This document shows, piece by piece, positions 12,789 through 22,760 of a DNA stretch of 64,000 nucleotides. The translations under genes were made by a program, and so were the position numbers. The stretch is from Tachypleus tridentatus. Its lineage: Eukaryota; Arthropoda; Merostomata; Xiphosura; Limulidae. Each line of letters begins with the position of its first letter. The first letter of the stretch is position 1. The stretch is from NCBI RefSeq assembly GCF_004210375.1, contig NC_134834.1:9608922-9672921 (forward strand), in the 5' to 3' direction. Under the pieces are notes generated by a model that saw only the letters and a list, made by a program, of their open reading frames with translations, was not told where the DNA came from and searched no databases.

Positions 12789-15488
12789 GCTGATTGTATT
12801 GTACAGGTACCGTCTGTATTACTTGATTGTCGTGTACAGGTACCGTCTGTATAACATGATTGTCGTGTACAGGTACCGTCTGTATTACTTGATTGTCGTG
12901 TACAGTTACCGTCTGTATAACATGATTGTCGTGTACAGGTACCGTCTGTATAACATGATTGTCTGGTACAGGTACCGTCTGTATAACATGATTGTCTTAT
13001 ACAGGTACCGTCTGTATAACATGATTGTCTGGTACAGGTACCGTCTGTATAACATGATTGTATTGTACAGGTACCGTCTGTATAACATGATTGTATTGTA
13101 CAGTTATCGTCTGTATAACATGATTGTCTTATACAGGTACCGTCTGTATAACATGATTGTCTTATACAGGTACCGTCTGTATAACATGATTGTCTTATAC
13201 AGGTACCGTCTGTATAACATGATTGTATTGTACAGGTACCGTATGTATAACATGATTGTCTTATACAGGTACCGTCTGTATAACATGATTGTCTTGTACA
13301 GGTACCGTCTGTATAACATGATTGTATTGTACAGGTACCGTCTGTATAGCATGATTGTCTTATACAGGTACCGTCTGTATAACATGATTGTCTGGTACAG
13401 GTACCGTCTGTATAACATGATTGTCTGGTACATGTACCGTCTGTATAACATGATTGTCTGGTACAGGTACCATCTGTATAACATGATTGTCTGGTACAGG
13501 TACCGTCTGTATAACATGATTGTCTTATACAGGTACCGTCTGTATAACATGATTGTCTGGTACAGGTACCGTCTGTATAACAGGATTTCTTGTACAGGTA
13601 CCGTCTGTATAACATGATTGTCGTGTACAGGTACCGTCTGTATAACATGATTGTCTGGTACAGGTACCGTCTGTATAGCATGATTCTGGTACAGGTACCG
13701 TCTGTATAACATGATTGTCTTGTACAGGTACCGTCTGTATAACATGATTGTCTTGTATAGGTACCGTCTGTATAACATGATTGTCTGGTACAGGTACCGT
13801 CTGTATAACATGATTGTCTTGTACAGGTACCGTTTGTATAACACGATTTCTTGTACAGGTACCGTCTGTATAACACGATTTCTTGTACAGGTACCGTCTG
13901 TATAACATGATTGTCTTATACAGGTACCTTCTGTATAACATGATTGTCTGGTACAGGTACCGTCTGTATAGCATGATTGTCTGGTACAGGTACCGTCTGT
14001 ATAACATGATTGTCTTGTACAGGTACCGTCTGTATAACATGATTGTCTTGTATAGGTACCGTCTGTATAACATGATTGTCTGGTACAGGTACCGTCTGTA
14101 TAACATGATTGTCTTGTACAGGTACCGTCTGTATAACATGATTGTCTGGTACAGGTACCGTCTGTATAACATGATTTCTTGTACAGGTACCGTCTGTATA
14201 ACATGATTGTCTGGTACAGGTACCGTCTGTATAACATGATTGTCTGGTACAGGTACCGTCTGTATAATATGATTGTCTGGTACAGGTACCGTCTGTATAA
14301 CATGATTGTCTTGTACAGGTACCGTCTGTATAACACGATTTCTTGTACAGGTACCGTCTGTATAACATGATTGTCTGGTACAGGTACCGTCTGTATAACA
14401 TGATTGTCTGGTACAGGTACCGTCTGTATAATATGATTGTCTGGTACAGGTACCGTCTGTATAACATGATTGTCTTGTACAGGTACCGTCTGTATAACAC
14501 GATTTCTTGTACAGGTACCGTCTGTATAACATGATTGTCTGGTACAGGTACCGTCTGTATAGCATGATTGTCTGGTACAGGTACCGTCTGTATAACATGA
14601 TTGTCGTGTACAGGTACCGTCTGTATAACATTATTGTCGTGTACAGGTACCGTCTGTATAACATGATTGTCTGGTACAGGTACCGTCTGTATAACATGAT
14701 TGTCTTGTACAGGTACCGTCTGTATAACATGATTGTCTGGTACAGGTACCGTCTGTATAACATGATTTCTTGTACAGGTACCGTCTGTATAACATGATTG
14801 TCTGGTACAGGTACCGTCTGTATAACATGATTGTCTGGTACAGGTACCGTCTGTATAACATGATTGTCTGGTACAGGTACCGTCTGTATAACATGATTGT
14901 CTTGTACAGGTACCGTCTGTATAACATGATTGTCTTGTACAGGTACCGTCTGTATAACATGATTGTCTGGTACAGGTACCGTCTGTATAGCATGATTGTC
15001 TGGTACAGGTACCGTCTGTATAACATGATTGTCTTGTACAGGTACCGTCTGTATAACATTATTGTCGTGTACAGGTACCGTCTGTATAACATGATTGTCT
15101 GGTACAGGTACCGTCTGTATAATATGATTGTCTGGTACAGGTACCGTCTGTATAACATGATTGTCTTGTACAGGTACCGTCTGTATAACACGATTTCTTG
15201 TACAGGTACCGTCTGTATAACATGATTGTCTGGTACAGGTACCGTCTGTATAGCATGATTGTCTGGTACAGGTACCGTCTGTATAACATGATTGTCGTGT
15301 ACAGGTACCGTCTGTATAACATTATTGTCGTGTACAGGTACCGTCTGTATAACATGATTGTCTGGTACAGGTACCGTCTGTATAACATGATTGTCGTGTA
15401 CAGGTACCGTCTGTATAACATTATTGTCGTGTACAGGTACCGTCTGTATAACATGATTGTCTGGTACAGGTACCGTCTGTATAACATG
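12789..15488. repeat. Minisatellite TR3, 33-bp unit, about 82 copies
   Basis: Array of a 33-bp unit containing GTACAGGTACCGTCTGTATA and ACATGATTGTC. The KpnI palindrome GGTACC is in nearly every unit. Because 33 is divisible by 3, frames stay open for hundreds of codons on both strands (11-residue repeats). Several units are 2 bp short (GATTTCTTGTAC for GATTGTCTTGTAC) and shift the frame. A five-unit block of 164 bp repeats at about 14179 and 14343. The open frames are a consequence of the period, not evidence of protein. Confidence 0.97.
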
Positions 15489-15976
15489 ACTGGCTCATCC
15501 TAATGTTCTTACGATGAATTCTATTTCTGTTTGTTATTACTTTATAAAGAAGAGGATACACATTAGAAACCTTCTATCGGTGTCTCGTAAGATCGATTTA
15601 AACACTTTATCTCATTATTTTAATTCCTTTTGTTACTGAACTGGTAAATAGAGAATTTTTGATGTAATTGAACAAAATTGAACGATATATTATGCTTAAG
15701 AAAAGCACGTGCTACTTCGAGTTGTAGCAGACCTAACACAATACAGTTATTTGTAGCAGACATAACACAATACAGTTATTTGTAAGTGTACGGATGTGGA
15801 ATAGAAACGCTCAGTGCGCGTTTTTTATTGATTTAAATGCAGTGAAAAACTCCAATGTCCATTCTGTAAACGTGTCAAGTTAAAGTGTTGAGCTTTTGCA
15901 AGTTTTAAATGTGATTTAAAAATCAATTTATATGCGTTTTTCTTAAATAGCTGTTGAAGTGACAAGACTTACTCTA
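15489..15976. other. Intron 1 spacer with one 30-bp direct duplication
   Basis: At 15723-15784 a segment of about 30 bp (GTAGCAGACCTAACACAATA, then CAGTTATTT) is present twice in tandem. Nothing else recognised. Confidence 0.55.
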
Positions 15977-16246
15977 GGCCCGGCATAGCCAAGAGTGTTA
16001 AAGCTTTCGACTCCTAATCCAGGGGGCGCGGGTTCGAATCCCACTCACGTCAAATATACTCTTCCTTTCAGGCGCGGGGGCATAATGTAACGGTCAATCC
16101 CACTATGCGTTGGTAAAAGGGTAGCCCAAGAGTTGGCGGTGGGTGGTGATGACTAGCTGCTTTCCCTCCAATCTTACACTGGTAAATTAGGGACGGCTAG
16201 CGCAGATAGCTTTCGAGTAGCTTTACACGAGATGCAAAACAAACAG
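15977..16246 (+). mobile_element. SINE family A, full length, plus strand
   Basis: tRNA-like head GGCCCGGCATAGCCAAGAG, B box GGTTCGAATCC, body with CAATCCCACTATGCGTTGG, and a tail ending in AAAACAAACAGA. It forms an inverted pair with the minus-strand SINE that begins about 340 bp further on. Confidence 0.92.
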
Positions 16247-16588
16247 ACTTTCTCGATGTTTAAGTTTTGACGTAGTAACACATTTATTGCAAAGTCCCAG
16301 AGGTGCGTTAATGAGAGTTCCTATTGGACAATTTTTACCACAATTATCCATCGAAGTAAGTACCTTGGTAATCCAGCTGAACGCATTTACTAGTTTGTTT
16401 TTTGAAATAAATTGATCGAAATAATTCAAACTACAAACTGACCACAAATACACGTTTATTTCAATTACGTCACAGACAAAAACCAGTTATTAAGATGGAT
16501 GTAAAGACGATAGTAGTTTGATCGATTTACACCTGGTGGTTAGGATTGTAACTATTAGTATTATAAATATTTTTGTGTGTGTTTCTTC
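16247..16588. other. Spacer between inverted SINEs
   Basis: About 340 bp of unique-looking sequence. It forms the loop of the inverted SINE pair. The 76-codon minus frame at 16223-16453 has no similarity that I recognise. Confidence 0.45.
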
Positions 16589-16856
16589 GTTTTGGAATTT
16601 CGCACAAAGTTACACCATGGCTATCTGCGCTAGCCGTCACTAAATTAGCAGTGTAAGTCTAGAGGGAAGGCAGCTGGTTATCACCACCCACTGCCAACTC
16701 TTGGGCTACTCTTTTAGCAACAAATAGTGGGATTGACCGTCACATTATAAAGCTTCAACGGCTGAAAGGACGAGCGTGTTTGGTGCGATGGGGATTCGAA
16801 CAAGCGACCCTCAGATTACGAGTCGAAGACCTTAACCACCTAACTATGCCGGACCG
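16589..16856 (-). mobile_element. SINE family A, full length, minus strand
   Basis: From the TTTGGAATTTCGCACAAAGT tail to the head, seen as GGGGATTCGAACAAGCGACC and CTAACTATGCCGGACC on the + strand. It is followed by a T-rich run. Inverted partner of the copy at 15977. Confidence 0.92.
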
Positions 16857-17964
16857 TTTTTTTTTTGGTTTTTTTTGAGTGACTTTAACGTTCTTTTGTT
16901 CAGTTAAACTTATATTTAACATGAATTTAGTCTTTTATCTTTTATATTTTCTTGTTTCGATTCTGTGTAATGGAAGCTGGTTAAGAGAGAAAAAAAAACC
17001 GGTAAGTTAAATATAATGTTCTGTTTCTTTATATTCCAACTAGAACAGAAACACCAGACTCTTATAAAGATAATTCTCCAAGCCACGCAATACACTTAGC
17101 GAGTTTAAATTTAGTGTATACTCCTTGCAATGAATAGCACGTGAATCGAGACAGTGTGTCGTTTGTCTTTCCATAAGTGCCGTTGCCATGGTAACGCTGT
17201 AGCTACCTATATGTATATTACTTCGTATGATAGCACGTGTAGTGGACGCAACATAGATAACCTACTTTGTGTACCATTGCGCTTTAGTAGCAAACAAACA
17301 ATTGTTTAACGAAGTTTGGTTGTTTCATGTATTAAAAAAATAATAATTTTAAATCTAAATTATGACGTCACCTATAACCTAGGTTATAAATGATCTGACG
17401 AGAAGTTCGTCGGGGCTTTGACCGTTCAACTGCTGTTCGTGACCTATGAAATAAAATACAAATTGAACGTTATTAATGGTCAAATTGATTTGTGTCAGTA
17501 AGTAGACCGGGATGGCCCTAGCATCGTCATAGGTCAGTCATCGAATACTATTCAAATTCGTTATATTACAATTCTGTTCTAATTTTTCTCACGTGGATCT
17601 CAGATAAACAATAAACTATCAATTCCTGGTGATCAATTTTGAACTTCTATAGAATTCGAAGACGTGGACTCTTGGTTAGGTTATCATGACTGTAGTTCAA
17701 AAGGTTCCAGGGTTCGAGACCTGATTCCGCTGAACATTCTTCGTATATTCATCTGTTATAACACGTAATCTCAGTATTCGGTTCAATGATCTCGAGAGGG
17801 AGCGCTTCTAGCCAACTGCTTTATATTTCTACGGTTTTTAACTCAAAACTAGGTACGCCCATACCAAAATCTGGCCGCTTAGCCCACGTACGTTTAAGTT
17901 CCCGTTCAGTTCTAATCTTCTAATTCTCATATTCAAGTTTATAGAAGTATTTTTTTTTAACAGT
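16857..17964. other. Intron 1 spacer with a possible tRNA-like remnant
   Basis: Mostly unrecognised. Around 17670-17745 a segment with GGTTCCAGGGTTCGAGACC resembles a tRNA B box and T arm, perhaps an old SINE of another family. The evidence is weak. Confidence 0.4.
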
Positions 17965-18292
17965 GTTGTGTTAAAAATATATTCGATTATTGGTGGTCAG
18001 ATATTACAAAACATATACCATGAATATTCGTGCGCTATTCTGATGCCAGTGTTAAAAATATATTCGATTATTACTGATCAGATATTACAAAACATATACC
18101 ATGAATATTCGTGCGCTATTCTGATGCCAGTGATAAAAATATATTCGATTATTGCTGATCAGATATTACAAAACATATACCATGAATATTCGTGCGCTAT
18201 TCTGATACCAGTGTTAAAATATATTCGATTATTACTGATCAGATATTACAAAACATATACCATGAATATTCGTGCGCTATTCTGATACCAGT
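17965..18292. repeat. Minisatellite TR4, 81-bp unit, 4 copies
   Basis: Four copies of an 81-bp unit containing ATATATTCGATTATT, CATATACCATGAATATTCG and TGCGCTATTCTGATGCC. The unit length is a multiple of 3, which explains the 105-codon open frame across it. Confidence 0.95.
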
Positions 18293-18610
18293 GCTGTGGG
18301 AGCAAATTAACATTTTAATCTACAATAAAACTAGTAAGGGCTAAGCTTCCAACTTTAATTTTGTATTTAATTCGGTTTTTGTGGATATGTGCACAAGCAG
18401 GAAAATGTTGGGCCCACTAAAACAAGAAAAGTTGTGTTTGTTTTTAAATAACACACTAAAAACGTTTATACACGCAACACGAATTTCAAGTCTTTTTGTC
18501 TCTTCTAGACGATTTGTTATGTTATCATGCCAATACTACAGGGTTTGTACAAGCTTGAAAAATCATGAAATAGTAAGTAAACCCTTATTCGTACCCTATT
18601 TCTCATTGTT
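18293..18610. other. Intron 1 spacer, nothing recognised
   Basis: AT-rich. An 83-codon + frame (18381-18632) shows no known similarity. Confidence 0.45.
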
Positions 18611-18795
18611 GTTGGATTTCGTGCAAAGCTAATCGTAATTTCTCTAAGTTTTCTAGCCCCCCGCTAGTTTTGAAGGGACAGATTACAGAAGGGAGAGCTA
18701 GTCGACATCACGTATCTTGAGCTGTCTTTGTCAAACCGAATAGTTGGATTTGACGGTCACTCTTATAATGCACCCATACCTCCACACGGCTTCAC
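18611..18795 (-). mobile_element. Degenerate SINE family A fragment
   Basis: TTTCGTGCAAAGCTAATCG, then AGGGAGAGCTAGTCGACATC, TCTTGAGCTGTCTTTG and TTGACGGTCACTCTTATAAT follow the order of the family in minus orientation, with many changes and a missing tRNA-like head. Confidence 0.65.
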
Positions 18796-18871
18796 TTTAA
18801 AGATAGTTTACGATGTTTAATCGAAAACGTGGTTCTGAGTGAATCTGACGGCTGTTTAGTTTGTGTTTTTG

Positions 18872-19127
18872 ATAGACTGGCGTGCTCTAGTAGTTAGTGC
18901 AATCGAGTCGCAATCTGGAAGTGGCAAATTCGAATCCTCATTGCCGAATATGCGTTATAATGTGACGATCAATCCCGCTATTTGTCGGTAAAAGAGTAGT
19001 CCAAGAATTGGAGGTGGGTGGTGATGACTAGCTGCCTTTCCTCTAGTCTTACACTGCTAAATTAGGGACGGCTGTAGCAGATAGGCCTCGTGTAACTTTT
19101 CGCGAAATTCAAAATAAACAAACAAAC
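18872..19127 (+). mobile_element. SINE family A, diverged head, plus strand
   Basis: Head decayed (AAATTCGAATCCTCATTGCC). Body conserved (GGTGGGTGGTGATGACTAGC, CTTACACTGCTAAATTAGGG). The tail ends in AAAATAAACAAACAAAC. Confidence 0.88.
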
Positions 19128-19680
19128 CGTTTCTTTTGTTTTCCAAAACTTTGGAATCCCCCCTCCCGATGTCGCACAACACTAGATTGTAACGTGTAGG
19201 GGGTTTTCAAAGACAGTTTACTCTCATAATGTTATATCATCTATGAGGAATCAAACATGTTCTTTATAAACATTTAATACCCATATCTTTGTTAATTACA
19301 GAGTCTCTAATGACATATTACGCCTATACAATAATAAACTAACAAATCACAGTTTTATAATCATAACAAAGTGGTTTGTGTGGTACTAAGTGTTCGACAG
19401 AATAATGGTTTCTAGCACCCCTTCCATATCAAAATAAAACACACCATTACACTTGTAAATTGTATTGTCTTAGTTTATTCTGACTTGGAACAATTTGATA
19501 AAATATCTCAATATTACTGCCAGGTCTTGTGTACATAAAAACCAAGTAATTTTACTAATAACATCCACTATTCTAGTCATCACAAATATAAAGTTATTTA
19601 TTTAATACCATATGGCCGAGAGCGAACTGTAAACAAAAAATAAAAAAAAAACTAATTAGTAATTTCAGGGAAAGAATCCA
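19128..19680. other. Intron 1 spacer, nothing recognised
   Basis: AT-rich sequence before the 34-bp pyrimidine-rich array. No exon or repeat recognised. Confidence 0.45.
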
Positions 19681-21400
19681 CCTTTCATCTTCAACATTAC
19701 TTGTTTTTAATTCATCCTTCATCTTCAACATTACTTGTTTTTAATTCATATTTCATCTTCAACATTACTTGTTTTTAATTCATCTTTCATCTTCAACATT
19801 ACTTGTTTTTAATTCATCTTTCATCTTCAACATTACTTGTTTTTAATTCATATTTCATCTTCAACATTACTTGTTTTTAATTCATCCTTCATCTTCAACA
19901 TTAACTGTTTTTAATTCATCTTTCATCTTCAACATTACTTGTTTTTAATTCATCTTTCACCTTCAACATTACTTGTTTTTAATTCATCTTTCATCTTCAA
20001 CATTACTTGTTTTTAATTCACCTTTCATCTTCAACATTACTTGCTTTTAATTCATCTTTCATCTTCAACATTACTTGTTTTTAATTCATCTTTCATCTTC
20101 AACATTACTTGTTTTTAATTCATCTTTCATCTTCAACATTACTTGTTTTTAATTCACCTTTCATCTTCAACATTACTTGTTTTTAATTCATCTTTCATCT
20201 TCAACACTACTTGTTTTTAATTCATCTTTCATCTTCAACATTACCTGTTTTTAATTCATCTTTCATCTTCAACATTACTTGTTTTTAATTCATCTTTCAT
20301 CTTCAACATTACTTGTTTTTAATTCATCTTTCATCTTCAACATTACTTGTTTTTAATTCATCTTTCATCTTCAACACTACCTGTTTTTAATTCATCTTTC
20401 ATCTTCAACATTACTTGTTTTTAATTCATCTTTCATCTTCAACACCACTTGTTTTTAATTCATCTTTCATCTTCAACATTACTTGTTTTTAATTCATCTT
20501 TCATCTTCAACACTACTTGTTTTTAATTCATCTTTCATCTTCAACACTACCTGTTTTTAATTCATCTTTCATCTTCAACATTACTTGTTTTAATTCATCT
20601 TTCATCTTCAACACTACTTGTTTTAATTCATCTTTCATCTTCAACATTACTTGTTTTAATTCACCTTTCATCTTCAACATTACTTGTTTTTAATTCATCT
20701 TTCATCTTCAACATTACTTGTTTTTAATTCATCTTTCATCTTCAACATTACTTGTTTTTAATTCATCTTTCAACTTCAACATTACTTGTTTTTAATTCAT
20801 CTTTCATCTTCAACACTACTTGTTTTTAATTCATCTTTCATCTTCAACATTACCTGTTTTTAATTCATCTTTCATCTTCAACATTACTTGTTTTTAATTC
20901 ATCTTTCATTTTCAACATTACTTGTTTTTAATTCATCTTTCATCTTCAACATTACTTGTTTTTAATTCATCTTTCATCTTCAACACTACCTGTTTTTAAT
21001 TCATCTTTCATCTTCAACACTACTTGTTCTTCATTCGTTTTCATCTTCAACATTACTTGTTTTTAATTCATCTTTCATCTTCAACGCTACTTGTTCTTCA
21101 TTCGTTTTCATCTTCAACATTACTTGTTTTTAATTCATCTTTCATCTTCAACATTACTTGTTTTTAATTCATCTTTCATCTTCAACACTACCTGTTTTTA
21201 ATTCATCTTTCATCTTCAACATTACTTGTTTTTAATTCATCTTTCATCTTCAACATTACTTGTTTTTAATTCATCCTTCATCTTCAACATTACTTGTTTT
21301 TAATTCATCTTTCATCTTCAACATTACTTGTTTTTAATTCATCTTTCATCTTCAACATTACTTGTTCTTCATTCGTCTTTCATCTTCTAAAATTTTTGTT
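19681..21400. repeat. Minisatellite TR5, 34-bp unit, about 50 copies, pyrimidine-rich
   Basis: Unit made of TTCATCTTTCATCTTCAACA and TTACTTGTTTTTAA. It is strongly pyrimidine-biased on the sense strand of the CaV2 gene. Variants include CACTACTTG, a lost T in the T5 run, and TTCTTCATTCG. The last units near 21385 are decayed. It lies about 1.25 kb upstream of exon 2. Confidence 0.97.
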
Positions 21401-21420
21401 TTTGAATCATTTTTCGTCTT

Positions 21421-21900
21421 CACTCTAGTTAACAACTGCTAGTGTTACATGTACGTCACTCTACTTAACAACTGGAAGTGTTACATGTACTTCACTCTAG
21501 TTAACAACTGGTAGTGTTACATGTACTTCACTCAAGTTAACAACTGGTAGTGTTACATGTACTTCACTCTAGTTAACAACTGGTAGTGTTACATGTACTT
21601 CACTCTAGTTAACAACTGGTAGTGTTACATGTACTTCACACTAGTTAACAACTGGTAGTGTTACATGTACTTCACTCTAGTTAACAACTGGTAGTGTTAC
21701 ATGTACTTCACTCTAGTTAACAACTGCTAGTGTTACATGTACTTCACTCAAGTTAACAACTGGTAGTGTTACATGTACTTCACTCTAGTTAACAACTGGT
21801 AGTGTTACATGTACTTCACTCTAGTTAACAACTGGTAGTGTTACATGTACTTCACTCTAGTTAACAACTGGTAGTGTTAAATGCACTTCACTCTAGTTAA
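21421..21900. repeat. Minisatellite TR6, 36-bp unit, about 13 copies
   Basis: Unit made of CACTCTAGTTAACAACTGGT and AGTGTTACATGTACTT. It contains the palindromes GTTAAC and ACATGT in each copy. It directly follows TR5. Confidence 0.97.
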
Positions 21901-22227
21901 CTCCCTCGACAAAGTTCAAATAAATAATTCATGCTGTTCTCAAACTTTGTTTGAAATTCAACATCTTGTAATTTCTGGACATTGTAAAAAGTTATTGAAT
22001 TGAGTTGTCTTAAGTAGCGCGGTCTGAATAGAATCTGAATAGAAGGACATCGACCTTTACAGATCGTATTTAACGGGAAAGGTAGAGAACTGTTGTGAAT
22101 AATTCATTGTTTCTTCCTGATTAGTTTTAATACGTATTACTGCTTTTCTTGTATTAGAGTTTTATTTGTAAATTCATCATACATAATAGCAGTGTTGTTA
22201 TTTTAAAATCATTCTGTTAGGTCTGCA
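21901..22227. other. Intron 1 spacer, nothing recognised
   Basis: AT-rich sequence. No repeat or exon recognised. Confidence 0.45.
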
Positions 22228-22312
22228 CCGTCAGTGGTTCAGTGGTAAGACAACAGGCAGTATTGTTCCCGTGGTAGGTAGAGCACGTGTCGCTCGCGTG
22301 ATTTTGGGATTA
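22228..22312 (+). mobile_element. Old SINE family B fragment
   Basis: GTCAGTGGTTCAGTGGTAAG, then TCCCGTGGTAGGTAGAGCAC resemble the head of a second tRNA-like repeat family, better preserved at 28478, 28829, 49869, 58855 and 62370. Confidence 0.5.
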
Positions 22313-22634
22313 GCGACAACCAGATTATATTATATTTGTTGTTATAATATTTGTTCCTAAACTTTGATTAAACCCCTAATCTATCGATTTTCATCTTGTG
22401 AAGTTTTTTTACGTCAAAGATAATTATTTTCCGGTTTTTCGAAGTTAATTAATGTGTTAAATACAGAAGTCTTGTATTAGGAATGTTTGAAAATTCAAGT
22501 CAATAGTTCGGGTAGTTTAATTAGTTTGTTCAGCAATCCTTCTGGAAGGATTAGTTTCAAAACTAACTTAATTACTTACTAGTTTGTTGGATTTCATTAA
22601 GGTAGCCACTTTCCAGTTATTAATCAAAGTAAGT

Positions 22635-22654
22635 TTCCTTAATGATGGACCCAC
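22635..22654 (+). promoter_or_regulatory. U12-type branch point and AC 3' splice site of intron 1
   Basis: No AG lies where the CaV2 reading frame should begin. Instead, TTCCTTAAT (22635-22643) matches the U12 branch-point consensus TTCCTTRAY. Its branch adenosine is about 12 nt from an AC dinucleotide at 22653-22654. This is the layout of an AT-AC minor-spliceosome intron. Cutting after AC leaves T followed by the codons for PFEY. The last two bases of the previous exon would complete a Gly codon (GG plus T) if it ends as in relatives. The matching ATATCC 5' site must lie left of the window. Confidence 0.85.
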
Positions 22655-22760
22655 TCCTTTCGAGTATGCTGTTCTTCTAACAATTATAGCGAACTGTATA
22701 GTGTTAGCTTTAGAAGAACACCTCCCTAACAGAGACCGGACCTTATTAGCTCAGAAATTA
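22655..22760 (+). CDS. cac: CaV2 exon 2 (IS1)
   Basis: 106 bp. It encodes [20 protein letters not shown] and then [15 protein letters not shown], covering segment IS1 and the start of the IS1-IS2 loop. It ends before the donor GTAAGT at 22761. The 5' edge uses the AC site described separately. Extending the open frame left to an AG (22617 or 22634) would add residues with no counterpart in the family. The 106-bp length equals what I remember for the homologous vertebrate CaV2 exon. Confidence 0.92.

Noticed and set aside
12810-15480. TACAG followed by GTAC in each 33-bp unit as paired acceptor and donor sites
   Set aside because: No coding sequence lies between them and the match is to short cores only; no reason to think they are used.
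12701-15503. Many long open frames on both strands, up to 412 codons
   Set aside because: They follow from a stop-free 33-bp unit whose length is divisible by three. Frames end at the 2-bp-short units. No start context, splice sites or non-repeat domain.
22584-22654. Exon 2 beginning at the upstream ATG or at an AG near 22616 or 22633
   Set aside because: It would add residues without counterparts in CaV2; the U12 AC site gives the conserved start and phase.
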